Shown here in pieces: positions 48,165-60,803 of a DNA stretch of 64,000 nt. Under the pieces are notes generated by a model that did no database searches, had not been told where the DNA came from, and saw only the letters and a list, made by a program, of their open reading frames with translations. Source of the stretch: Heliopora coerulea (Eukaryota > Cnidaria > Anthozoa > Scleralcyonacea > Helioporidae); assembly GCA_030142905.1 (NCBI GenBank), contig JASJOG010000056.1, forward strand, positions 851,501-915,500, read 5' to 3'. Both the position numbers and the translations under genes were made by a program. The stretch's first letter is position 1, and each line of letters opens with the position of its first letter.

Positions 48165-49764
48165 TATAAAGTTCCACTGATTGTGTCGACAGAACTGCTT
48201 GAACGTGTTGTTCACACTTCTAATCTTTTCACTCATACGATCCTTGTCTGTGCGTGACTAGCAGTGGCGTACCGTGACCATTTTGAGTGAGGGGGGTGTC
48301 CTGTCCTGTCCTCATTTTACCGACGGAAATAAACTCAAATCGCGGAGTCAAAGGGATCATCGACCATTTATTCCCAGTTGGTCAGGATCCGGGAATGGGT
48401 AAAAATGTGACGGCGCACCCAGGATTTTTGTTAGGGGAGGGGCTAGAAATCTAAAATCAGCTTCCACTTCGAGGCTTTGGTAGCATGCTCCCCCATGAAT
48501 ATTTTACATTTCTGAGTCTTTACAAGACCAATTCCAGCTTTAAGGAGACTGTCCAATCTAAGGACCTAGCTAAATCGGTATTTGACAAGGGGGGTCGGGG
48601 GGCATGCTCCCCCAGAAAATTTTGAAATCTTGCACTCTTGAAACACCATTTCTAGCGATCCCAGACGATAATTTCTGTGAAAAATGCTCGGTAAATTAAT
48701 CGTCATTTTTTCCTTATTTTTTTATTTAAAAAATTCTACTGTAATGAAAGACAAAGTATCGTAATTCCTCAAACCGACACATATTCATCGAGAAGAAGTT
48801 CGAGAAATCGGATATTACTAACTTATTAAAAGGCAACCAGTCTAATTTGCGTCCTGTTCATTTTTTCAGTTTCAGCTCTCGGCCCAATCAAATGGCTTAG
48901 TTGCCAACTAAATTTAACTTTTTTCCAACCCAGTAATGTCTAGAATAGTTTCGATTTTCAATAAAGTCAATTTTCGGAACTGTGAATTTTTAAAATCATC
49001 AGAAAACACGAACAGGTTACCCGACGACAGGTTTAAGTTATACGGTTTTCCTAATTTTTGGGTATACCTACGGTCTTTACCGACGCAAGTCGTGCTTTAC
49101 CGACAGACTAGCGTTTTACCGACTAGTTCACCAAAATATGAGGGTATCATACCCACCCACCCACCCCCGCACAGTACACCCCTGGTGACTAGGCTGGAGA
49201 TGGTGACCATCGTATCAGAGGTTAAATTGTCAACTGACCTAGCCAAGTCAACAATTTCTATGGCACATACTCGAGGCGATTCATCAGACTTGAGACTGTT
49301 TGTCCATACATGTATGACGACTTCATCTGGTTTCCTGCGCAGTAAACGTTTTACGTGATCAGCTATATTCCTGGTTGTACATCGTGGGAAAGTAGCCACA
49401 TGTACATTGGAATTTCTTGACATCTTCCAACCTTGTAAATTTTATACAAGGGAATCTCCTCAATTACAACACTTTTGATCGTACCTTCAGAACTTTCGCC
49501 TGATTTTCCTGGCTTTGTCTTCGTTGAATTATCACCATTAATTGAACTGTTCTTGCGTGAATTTGAATTCCCACTAACTCGTGTCCATTGCCTTTGTCCA
49601 TTATCTTCGTCTTTGCAATTGTCCTTCGCAGAGCTATGGTTCTCCATGTGTTGATCAATAGTTAGGATGCCTTGCATGTAATAGAACTCAGAATTTTTTG
49701 CACAGCAACAATTTAGCTTGCATTTTAAAGAGATCGCGGATGTAATCATTGATTTAAATTCCAA
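48165..49764 (-). pseudogene. LINE ORF1 with SGNH/GDSL-type domain, split by a hAT element
   Basis: The first part reads a charged N-terminal region, then HVATFPRCTTRNIADHVKRL, LLRRKPDEVVIHVWTNSLKS and DTMVTISSLVTR. After the 48262-49184 insertion it resumes with DRMSEKIRSVNNTFKQFCRH and NHLNRSRLRLNKTGKLPF. The block 'H.WTNSL' stands where such proteins have a GTN motif, so Gly has become Trp. A one-base frame change falls near 49418. This esterase-like ORF1 type is known in several LINE groups. Confidence 0.75.
48262..49184. mobile_element. hAT transposon (non-autonomous), 923 bp
   Basis: Perfect 8-bp target duplication gtgactag at 48254-48261 and 49185-49192. Ends cagtggcgtaccgtg and the complement of caggggtgtactgtg match in most positions. 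No transposase frame. It cuts the LINE ORF1. Confidence 0.92.
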
Positions 49765-50360
49765 CCTATCAAAACTGGTTAACGACGTTAGAAGGGGTCT
49801 GCATCAGTGCGTTAACTTGAAAAATAGAAAGTGAACGATTCATCACATTTGGCAAGTTTTGAATGATGTGAAACGGCAAACATGAAACACAGCTTGAGAT
49901 ACTTTAACGCACCGTAAGAACTAGATGTTTTTCCCAGCATTCGATGAAGTTAAGTTGAGTTATTTATTCAATGATGTATCTAAATGCTAGGGTTATTATA
50001 TACGTTAATTGGAAACTGTAACTTGCGTTGATACAATAAAACATATATAGATATTGGCCAATAGTAAATCAATCAATTGCAAAATTTAGCTGTAAAAGAA
50101 AGGCAACTTTGCACAATCAAACAATAAACCAAAATACAAACAAGCTATCCCCATACTTTTGAATAATAAATGAATTGTACAGAACTGGGCATTTTTAAGT
50201 GTCAAAATTGTGAGATCGGATTTCTCAAACAAATCTACTCACTGGTTTTCTATTCGGTTAAAAAGTAAAACCCCAGGACAAAAACGTCAACGTGTTTCAT
50301 CGGTAATATAGTAAATTCGAATGTGTTGCTCAAACCTTGTTAGCTCTCCTCCCGTTTGGA
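49193..50360. other. LINE 5' remnant and upstream spacer
   Basis: The LINE ORF1 reaches about 49764. From there to about 50360 I see only AT-rich sequence. Confidence 0.5.
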
Positions 50361-50363
50361 ACT

Positions 50364-50371
50364 TATAAATA
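50364..50371 (+). promoter_or_regulatory. Possible TATA box of the fibrinogen-like gene
   Basis: TATAAATA about 375 bases before the first ATG of exon 1, the only good TATA match in this upstream stretch. Position alone supports it. Confidence 0.25.
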
Positions 50372-50452
50372 CATCTATCATATATACCACCTTTGTAAGT
50401 ACAAAATTGCAGTTTCCACCATCAAACCGGAATTCCCCTTGCAACCAATAGC

Positions 50453-50641
50453 GATTATGGATCAAAATAAGGAAGTCGATGATTTGTCGAAACCTGAACT
50501 TGTTTTAACAGGAAGATGTTGGAAAAACTGTGCATTCATATGATCCTTGTAAACAAAAATATTATGGATTAAAAAAAGGAAGTTGATGAATTGCCTGAAC
50601 CTGAGCTTGTTTTAACAGGAAGAATTTGTAAAAACCGTGTT
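50453..50641 (+). repeat. Diverged tandem duplication upstream of the fibrinogen-like gene
   Basis: Two copies of about 75 bases, beginning attatggat at about 50453 and 50564, share the run cttgttttaacaggaaga and a following aaaaac.gtg. A weaker third resemblance is near 51935. Confidence 0.6.
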
Positions 50642-50744
50642 CTCATGTGATAATCCTGACTTTTATTAGCAAAGTACCGACTAAACCAACTCACAGTTTG
50701 GTCTCAATTACGACAAGGAAAGTTTAACACTCGGCCTGCAAAAA

Positions 50745-50822
50745 ATGATGTTTCTTGGAGTCATTCTCAAGGTTACCATTTTCCATTGGGTGTTTTTATC
50801 TTGGGCCAGCGCTTCAGTACTG
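50745..50822 (+). CDS. Fibrinogen-like gene exon 1 (signal peptide)
   Basis: Tandem ATG ATG after an A-rich context, then 26 codons with a hydrophobic core (VTIFHWVFLSW) and small residues ASAS before donor gtaagc in phase 0. It is linked to the gene by position, phase and the need for secretion. Confidence 0.6.
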
Positions 50823-53800
50823 GTAAGCTTTGAAGTGATATAAAACGTGGCTGACTGACAGTTACAATCAAAAAATTTTATCAGTTTGAATTGAATCGAT
50901 AGGTATAGTTGTCGAACATTATTAATAGTAATACTCACTACACTAGTCATTAATGGAATAAGAAACGACAGTTTAGATTTTGGTCTATTTTGCTAAGAAG
51001 AATTAGAAGACCATTAAATGGAACATGATAGGCATGAAGGGGGTGACGGATTCTACTGTTTAAGAACGAAGCACGTTCAATTAGATAGGTATCATCGTTT
51101 ACCAGATGTGAGCCTCAGTTCTCTGGCCACGGTTTTTAAATGTTAATTTGTTTAAAGATTCAGATCTGGCTATTCTGAAAGGAACGAAATAGTTTGACGG
51201 ACTAAAACTCTGGATCTTCTAATACAGAGATGAAATGTCCGTTTATAAAATTAATAAACGTCTTGCAGTTTGTTGTCGTTCGATCATGTCCATGCTGAAC
51301 TGTCTCGGTTATTTTCCAAACGTTAAAGTAGAGATTCATCCTTGTGACTTAATCATCTCCCTTTTTAATATATTTCAGTTAAACTATAAAAGTCCTCAGA
51401 AATCGACCTCATGAAATGAAATTCATACTATCTCGTAAGTCTTGAATGGTGTCGAACCACGTTTAGCATTTGACCTGGTGTCCTCGTTGTGGGTTGTAAC
51501 TACACTTTTAACTAGCAATCGAACTTGATTGGGGTTCAATGCTACGGACTATTGGCCAAAGTATTCGGATTGTTTGACATACAATGTCCATCATTAACTT
51601 ATAACCCTTTCAATATCAATTAATCCCCAAATTAGCTGTTAGAGGGGAAAAAATATATTGGAGAATTTAATAACAAACAAGAACACATGCTTGCAGTGCC
51701 GTATAAATAATATACATCACACTTGTGCCAAATTATAACCGAGAATACATCATTACTTCTCCACTAATATACTGGCCAAAACTCTCCTATTAGGTGTCTA
51801 AAGTAAATGTACACGTTCTTCTCTTCGGTTGCCCGATGAAACCCTTGCAGAGAAGGACAAAACTGGCAGCTTGTTGCTATGACGGTCGAGATTATGAGTC
51901 GAAAATACGGAAGTAGATGCTTTTGTCAAAACATTATCCTATTTTAACCGGAAAATGTTCGAAAAACATGGTAATCTTCTTTTACTGTTGAAAGTACAGA
52001 TAAAACCACTAAATAGTATATATTGTCCTAGGGGATGAAAGATCTCTTCTCATCTGTCGAAACATGACGCTGTTTGGATATTTTGCAAAAGGTTTCTCTT
52101 TTCAAGAAAACCCAGAGTAAACGATGTATTTTTAACCTTGGCCAACTCTTTAATAACAAAAACTATTTGGAGCGCATACCCCGCGCACTGACGCAATTCG
52201 TACCCTGAGCCGTGTGTGATAGACAAATCAATTTCGCTACCCTTACTGCTCATATGCTCATGGGATAAACATGCATAGCATTTAAAGTGTGATATGACAT
52301 GAGATATGCAATATAGATATGTAATAACGACTGATTAGTTCTTACAGTTTGAATTGATCCGATTGTCATCCTGGCGTATGACTGAACTATTAGGAGAAAT
52401 ATGTTTGCCAGCTATTTGCATGCGAATGTTCCAATAGGTCCTAAAGACCCTGGTGAATAAATCGTATACATCAGGATGAACAGCAGTATGCGAGAATCGT
52501 ACCGTATAGATCATCCCTAAGACTTAAATACATAAATGTTACAGTAAGGGACAATTCATTTTAGGTTTTGCGACACTAAAAACTGACCGGAGGTGTTTTG
52601 TTTAATCAACCCCTTGGCTGAGTCTGTAAAAAAAAAGCTAGAAAAGAACCTGTAAAGAAGAATTGTTTGGGTTTGGCTGTACGAACTGCCCAAATTCTAG
52701 TTGGGCGTATATTAACTGAATGTGACAGGCAAGAAAACTAACAGTACGTATTAAAAATCAGAACATAAGGAAGAGTCAATAGCCTAAACCGAGGGAAGTT
52801 AGCTGTTTAGAGACCGTGGCGCTGTTTGTCAAGATCAACGTTGATCTCATTAAAGTTGGGCTGATTGTAATGGACTGACCGTGACTATTGTCAGTTTTAG
52901 TGTTGATGCACTGATTCTGGGCACAAACTACCTCTTTCAAAGGATGTTTTGACCTTTTTTTATAGGGTAGAACGTTCAAGCGGTAAGTGTACTATTAGCC
53001 ACAGTCTGCATGGGAGGTTGTGAGGGGGGCAACGCCTTCACTTTCTCCCAAATTGGTTGGTAAAACAGAGCTAGTTGGTAAAACCTTGACTTGTAGATAA
53101 AATGTTCAGTAAACTAATCCTGTTTGTCGGTAAAACAGACAAGGTTCGCCAGTAAAAGAGTATTGGTTTGTTGGTCGGAGAGGCTAGAGCTACTATATTT
53201 ATCACTTAAGACAGTCTCAGTACGCCACCACAAATTTGTAAACAACTTGTCGACAAAGATATTTCGTGAAAGAAACGTTTCTAAACCAGTCTTTTTAAAC
53301 AGTTTAAGTTCAAGATAAATGTCAAAACCAACAAAGAAGATCTTGGGAAATGTTACACGAATACATTAAGCAAAACTGCAGTTGTAAAGGGCACAGATGG
53401 AAATGAAAGGGTACTAATTTGTGTGAAAAGCAATGGAAAATATATTTGGAAAGCGTTGGACGGTAAGCAATCTTTCATACTAATGATTTTATACGCTAAG
53501 TATGTCAACTTGTATTCTTTAATTCATTCATAAATTCATGAGATAAAAACATAGGAAGTCAATATCAAGACGGAGGTTTGGATATGTGATCTTAATTAGC
53601 GTAAAATTTTAACAATTTCAGCCTGAATTTCTCCAAAAAATGAGGGGTTTGTTTGAGAAGCTAATTAGCTAACTCAAGCTAACTGCAAAACTAGTTTTAC
53701 ACTACTAATTTAAGGACGTGATTTTTGGTAATGATTTTCTTCATGATTTCATGGGATGAAAATTCAAGAAGTTAACTTACCTCAAACGAAAAGGGAAAAG

Positions 53801-56800
53801 TAATTTAAACCTCGAGCTAAAAAGAAAGTAAATAACAGCTAATCTTTAATTTTTTAAGGTTCTCCTACATTGGGAGAGTTCTTTAATCCAGCAGAAGATT
53901 GTTCAGATATCGTACGAAAAAATCGTGATCCAAAGAGTGGGTTCTACTGGATCAAAGGATCTGGCCTAAAGAGGTCGACGAAAGTATGTTTTTTAAAAAA
54001 TAGCGGGAGAAATAAAAACTGATTTAATTTGTCACTTGAATATATTAGAAAGCAAACCCCAAAAGTAAATATCTTGGTAACTCAAGACTTCAGTAAAACA
54101 CAAGGCTAAAACAATGACGTTGATATTTCCAATTTACTGCAAAGCCGTTGTCAGACCTAAAGATTTATAAGCAAGCTGGAGCTTTTTATCAATAAGCCTG
54201 AGGAGATGTGATCATCACTACAAAAGGAAGGAGCGTTACGCATTAGATTACAAAGATATATACCTGTGTTATATATGATTTAGGAAGTAGCAATGAGATA
54301 GGATGTTAAGTCCAACCTGGGGCAAATACTATTTGCAAAATGGGTGACCATTCTGTTCATGATATACAAACTAGAGGCGACTCATATATTCCAATACAGA
54401 AAGGACAAAAATACTGTTAAGTATCTCGAAAACTTGCCTTAACTCATATTTTCGAGACAGGAAACTGAAAGTAGAAGCAAGTCATTTTTTTTCTGTAAAA
54501 ATTCACTTCAAATGCAAATCATTAGACTTCTGTGAATGCGTATAATTAATAAATCGTTAGGGTTCGAAAATGTGGCACATTATTGATATTCATTAATAAT
54601 CAGTATTGTTTGACGAGTTTTGGAAGAAATTTTGCAAACACCTTGGTCACTAAAGATTTGGGAAGCACATTATAGTTAAAACGGTTGGCTATAGTTTGGA
54701 GTGAGCTGTAATATTCGAAGCGTGCGATTTCATCTCATGATCAGGCCGTAGCCTATAAAGTTGTATTATAAAAAATGAAATGAATGTTTGTATTAAATCT
54801 TAAATCTACCTTTGCAGGTCTGGTGTGATCTTACTACAGATGGTGGTGGCTTCATGCTGGTTGGTTACAAGGACAGCCCTGTATCATGGACTTTACCATC
54901 CAATCCCAATCTGGTGTCCCCTCAAGGCAAACCACATTGGTCAAGTGAGTTTGGCAACGCCTCAGTGTTGGACTTTAGAATCCAAGTTTCAAAGACAAAT
55001 AATTTTTCGGATACCAAAGCTGATTGGTAAGAACGAGTTTGTCTTTTCAGACATGTCATTGAGTTGAGCACGAGGCCTGAGTTTATTATGAACTGGCTAA
55101 GCTAGTGTGATTTGCACTCACCATGAATGCAGTTGATGCGTTAAACGCGCATTTTATCAGGTTGGATGTACATACGACTTTATTCCGCAATCATCTAAGA
55201 CTAATTCTTCACATATACCTCGGGGTACATCTAAAAGTTTCTCTTTAATTGTTGCATAACAGTCAGGCGTAATGTCACTAGTTGTTATTACATACTTTGT
55301 GTAACAGGCCTTACCCAATATCTCAAGGCTCCACATTTCATTGATAGTTGTAAGGCAGGAATGATTTTTTGACTTTAAATTTCAAGAGCGTTGACCTATA
55401 GCAATTAAGATTGTTATCGATGAAGATCCAAATCACCAGACTAGAGTGTCGAAAGTGCCTGAGGTATTGACTTTTTTTGAGGGAAAAATGTCTTTAAAAT
55501 ATACTAGAATTGTGCTAATTTCGTTGAGATTTGATTTTTGAAAAGTCGCGCGCATATTTTTTCATAGATGATAGTTGTAGTTCAAATAACTTTTCGAGGT
55601 ATGGCATAATGTTAAAAATGTCTAAAATTATGGAGTTTTTAAGTTTGCTGATGACGTTATTGTAAAATCACCATATTACATCACCAAAAGTAATAACTTT
55701 GACGTTATATTCCACACATTCAGTATCTTGTTTGTTATTAACTTACTAATCTCTATCTGAAATAGCTTAGCTGGCAAAATTAACTCTCCTTAACAATTGT
55801 AACATCGTAACGGAATATGTCACAAAATCTCAACGCTCTTTTTACGCAGTGGACGCTCCCTGTAACGCTGTTTTACCGATCAGTTGAAGTCTTGGAGGTC
55901 CAATTTCGCTCTGTTCACTTTTGCAGGCTTTACAGGTTCACCACGCCTCGTCGCTTAACAAAACTTCTCATGAGTAACGAAGGTGGTTGCACGAGCCACT
56001 ATCCTGGCATTGGACACATCGCTTACGTCAAAGATCTCTTTGCTAGTAAAATTGTCACCCGAAATTTTCAATGTTCACGATTTGGACCTTCGTATCCATC
56101 AGAACTTGGCTGGGTAAGGTGAATAAAAGATGTTTAACTATTAACCAGCCAGTAGAATAGTATATTACCCTACCTTTGTTCTTCTGGTATTCAACCATGC
56201 CATATCGTCAAATCAAGCAAAAAGGTGAAATTTTAATTGTGAAATTTTAGATATAACATTGTTAAAAAACTTATCCAACAAGCGAACAAAAAGAGCCCCC
56301 ATCTCTGCCTCTCCCTGTATTCACCTAAATAGGAGTGCGAGTTCACGAGAGCAGAGTCTCTGCAGAGTCCCACCCACACCGGTCCACCCGCACGTGGGTA
56401 CAGAGCATGGGTACGTTCCTTTTTGCTAAATACCCGCAGTACAGTTCAGTTTCCTCTTATGTGAGACGCTTCTCTCAGTCTTCGATGGAGAAATTGCACA
56501 GTAACCCAATCTAAGTGGATTGACCTAAAACACCTCAAATATAAGTGGTCGATAATCGATTAATCTTCTCAAATTTTCTTCCTCAACATGCAAATATCGG
56601 AGTTATGTATGAATAATTGATCGTGTATGACTTTTTTAGCATTTTTCAACACCATCTGTTTGAATGATTAATAAACTGAATCTAAATTAAAGTTTGTCCA
56701 ACGGTGTAGACCTGACACGATCGAAAAGCCAGGTATTTTAACTCAGATTACATATGTTTTCACGTAATTTTATGTACAGAAACTGATGAACAAATGTCTT

Positions 56801-59133
56801 GGAAAGCCATGTAAAGAAGGTTTTGCAATTTTTCCAGGAAGTACCTTTCGATATGACAATTTTGGAGCATTCAGGTAAAGAAATTGAGGTCTATTAAGTA
56901 TGGATGCAGAACTCCTTGAAACCATCTCTGAGCATTATTGTTATTTTGAACAGAAGAGGTAAAATCTACTAAATTCTATAAACTGAATGAAGTCCTATAT
57001 CGGAAAATGTGGGTGAGCGTAGCCAGAAATCAAGGACATGTGATCCCACGTAGCGTTCAGCGGCTTTGTATAGTAAATATTGGAGTTACAATATTATGTT
57101 GCCAGAATGGTTTGAATCGGGCAATCCTGCAACTGTACATTTTAGTTTGTTTGTTAAGATTTATTGAAATTTAAATACTTAAAAATCTTTGATTTTATGC
57201 GCATATTCTCAATCTATTTACTCGGAAAAACTTTCTGAGTCCCCGACGGGAATCGAACCCGTAGCCTTTGATACCCAGTGAGATGCTCTAACCATTGAGC
57301 TATATTGACTCACATGATGAGCAAAGGTTACATTTATGTACTGGTTGGTAATGATGGTAGACATATGTACTGCCAGTCTGCAAGTCTCGATATGTCGCCT
57401 ATCTGTAGTGTTAATCAACGAATAAAAGATGAACACTACAGATAGGTGACATATCAAGACTTGCAGATTGGCAGTACATATGTCTACCATCATTACCAAC
57501 CAGTACATAAATGTAACCTTCGCTCACCATCTGAGTCAATGTAGCTCAATGGTTAGAGCATCTCAACGGCGATCAAAAAGTTACGGGTTCGATTCCCGTC
57601 AGGGACTCGGAAAGTTTTTCTGAGTAAATAGCTTGAGAAGATGCGCATAAAATCACACATCTACCAAGCTACCACAACTACATCATTAAAAATCTTTATT
57701 TGTCTGACAAATTATTTCGAATACGTTTTTCTGGAAAGTTGGTACAGTAATGCGGAAAAGAATACCATCAACATTTGCCGCGAACTATCATCCACTTATT
57801 TCAGTCTCATCGCGAACGAGGAACTAGGCAGTTGCGAGAGGAATACCACGCGAATTAAGGGTCACGCCAACAGGACACCAACGCCAAGTTGACGCTCACG
57901 CCAATTGATTTTTCAGCGTCTCTGAAGATGATTTCCGTGTAGGAAGCAGAAACGTCAGATAAATAAACATTTTCAAGTTTTTAAATTTCAATAAATAGAG
58001 ACGAACAAAATAAAATGTACAAGATTATGTTGTTTACAAGAAAAGTCAAAAATACGTCTTGCCTAAAACGTTATTGTGCCTTCCTCACAAAGATATACAC
58101 AGTCTTTCAATTTAGAAAAAAAGGGCATATAAATTGTCTTCGGGACTAAAAGTTAGGGATGAGGTAGTCCCACTTGTACACTTTATCAGACGAAGTACAG
58201 CGATGTCCGTTACCAAACAGGTCGAAAGCGTCTTAAAATCCGGTTTTTAAGTTTCAGATCATTTGGACATTTTGCTGTCATTCGCTCAAAGAATTTCTCT
58301 CAAGCGCAATCCAAATGTCCTTGATCTCTGGCCATGTGCATGCACGTGTTTACATGCATGTGTGTTAAGATGCATTTTTTATTTATGACAAATATCTAAT
58401 ATTCATTCATATTCTAAAATGAACAGTATGTCTTGCAATCCTAGTAAATGTAAAGAACTTTCGTTTGTTAAAAAGGGCAGAGTAGATGTTTTTGAGCCTA
58501 TTGTTAGTATACCACAATGTAAAGAGTTACAGTTGCTAGGAGTTAATTTTCAGTTCAAGTGTAGATTTGATAAACACGTTAAGCTTAAATTAATCAAAAC
58601 AAAAAAATCCCTGTACATACTTAGAACTCTCGGAAAAGAGGGCTACAACCAGACTGAGATCGACCATCTGTTCTACACGTTAGTAATGCCTAATATATCC
58701 TATGGTCTCTGTGTATAGAGTTGCAGAAGCAGAGCTTACTACAGTAAAGTGTTTCTTAGATTGGTGTTACAAACGTAGATACATTTCTCATTCCATCAAT
58801 GTCCATGAGCCACTTGAAATGCACAACAAAAAAATATACCATAAGATAGCCAGCCTGGATAAGCCATCCATTTTTTAGTATGATCCCTTACGCCAAGACT
58901 ACAAGTTACAATCTCAGAAACACTTGTTCTCTTAAACCTAAAGTAAATACACATAGATTTATGAGCTCTTTTATTAATCGTCTGATTTTTAGATATAACC
59001 TAGTTATCTAGTTCTTAATAACGGTTGTAACTTTTTAGCTTTTTGAATATTGTAATGGTATGGTAACCGTTTGATTAAGCATGTAACATAGGATATGCAT
59101 TTTTTATCTTATGGAATAAAGACCAAATAATAA

Positions 59134-59174
<41 letters not shown>

Positions 59175-60771
59175 CCCATAAGCTACACCAGGCAGTGGCT
59201 CTCATGGCTTCTGATCTTAACTGATTGGGAGTGCTAACATGTACATGTTGTGTCTCGGTGCAATAAATGGGCTCCATCAAATATCCTGTCCAGTACCACA
59301 GATTTGCTTGCCAGTTGTTTGACCTTAACCGGTTGAGCATGTTCCTTTTGGGCTGGCACTTAGTGCATCTCTGATCATGGATGGGAGTAGTGGGGGAGCA
59401 CCACGGCTAGGTGTTAGGAGGAAAGTCTGTGGTTGATATCTTCATACTTGGATACTAGTGTGGATTGATCAAACATAAGCTTCTTTCATCCAGGGACCAT
59501 TTAGTGGGATGGGCCACCCGACCTGGAGATATTCCTAATAGGGCCTCACCTGCAAGGTAATGCGTTGTTTTCTTTTAGTTACACCATATCACGCACATTT
59601 AGCTGTGATGCAGGTGCCTGGTGTACCCTTATCAGACTGGCTGTCATGATGGGCATATTGGGCTTCGAATATTTGTACCCCAGCGTCACTTTGATGGCGT
59701 GTTGCTCCTCTCACTCAATAATAATAATAATAATGATAATTTAGGCACTGGAGTAGGACAAGCACAGCTTCAGCCTACTACGGGAATGTGGACGCTCCCG
59801 TCTACCAGAGTCCGGGGTGGCACCTTTGGCAAGTGCCAGCAACCCCTTAGCCAAGGGTAGATAAGACTCTTTAGCCTTGGATGGCAACTTATCTAGGAGA
59901 AGGAAACTCCGAGATAAAACCAGAAATAGGTAGGCAGGGCATTGACTCGGAGCCAGTGACCTCCATAAAACGACCAGGCTTTGATGAAATGACCTTGGGA
60001 GTGGCGCCCCTGCCTTGCCAGCTGGGTAGACAGGTAGCCGAAAGCCTCAGCTTGCCTTAATTGGCTGGCAGCTGCAAGTACACTACCTTCAGGTGTTGGC
60101 AAACCTGCCCTGTTAGCCCAAGGACTAGAAGAAAGTCTGTACAGCAGGCTGATGCCCCTGACCTTAGTTGGTTGAGGATGAACCAGCCTTAAATGCTGAA
60201 ACAGATCTGTACTAGTCTAAGAATAAAACAATATTCAGACTTAACCTTTGCAGTGGCACGCATAAACTGATCTTAATTGATTGGAAGTGCAACAGGGTAC
60301 TGTTAAGGTCAAACTGGATATACGCATCGGGGAGTACTTTCAGGGACTTTAGAGGGCTGTATATCCCTTACTCCTTCCTGACTGGATAAGTTGGGCAAGT
60401 AAGAGCTGGCCCCGTGGGTGTTTCCTTAAAATCCATTTTAATGGTAAAATTTCCTTTCCCCACAAGTTCTCTGAAATGTGCAATGTCTGTTGCGGCCTTA
60501 CCTGGTGGGATGCTGGGAGCCCGTAGCAGGCTTAGACCCCTTCCACTGTCCTTAGTTGGGTGGTGTGCGAGTTGTAATAATGATAATATTAATAATAATA
60601 ACTTTTTCTTCTTAATCTAATATTAAATCTATAAATATTGATTTGTCATGTAAAAATATACAGATATAAGTACATATATTTATATTTATTTAATATTTAT
60701 TAACATTTCCAAAACTTGTGAATAATTTACGAAAAAACATAGAGGAAAATCATGAAATCATAACCATGTCG

Positions 60772-60803
<32 letters not shown>

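Larger units (their letters stand above)
42972..49764 (-). mobile_element. Non-LTR retrotransposon (CR1/L2/Jockey group), dead, with nested insertions
   Basis: Read on the minus strand, the order is an ORF1 with an SGNH-hydrolase-type domain, an APE endonuclease, a reverse transcriptase, and a tail with four TCTG units. Known insertions break it at 48262-49184, about 45258-46740 or beyond, and about 44427-44695. Stops and frame changes are found in each part. The 5' end is not defined. Confidence 0.88.

Noticed and set aside
57535..57610. tRNA gene on the plus strand (and mirror copy on the minus strand)
   Set aside because: A and B boxes are good, but the acceptor stem pairs for only about 5 bases and the unit is part of a repeated SINE.
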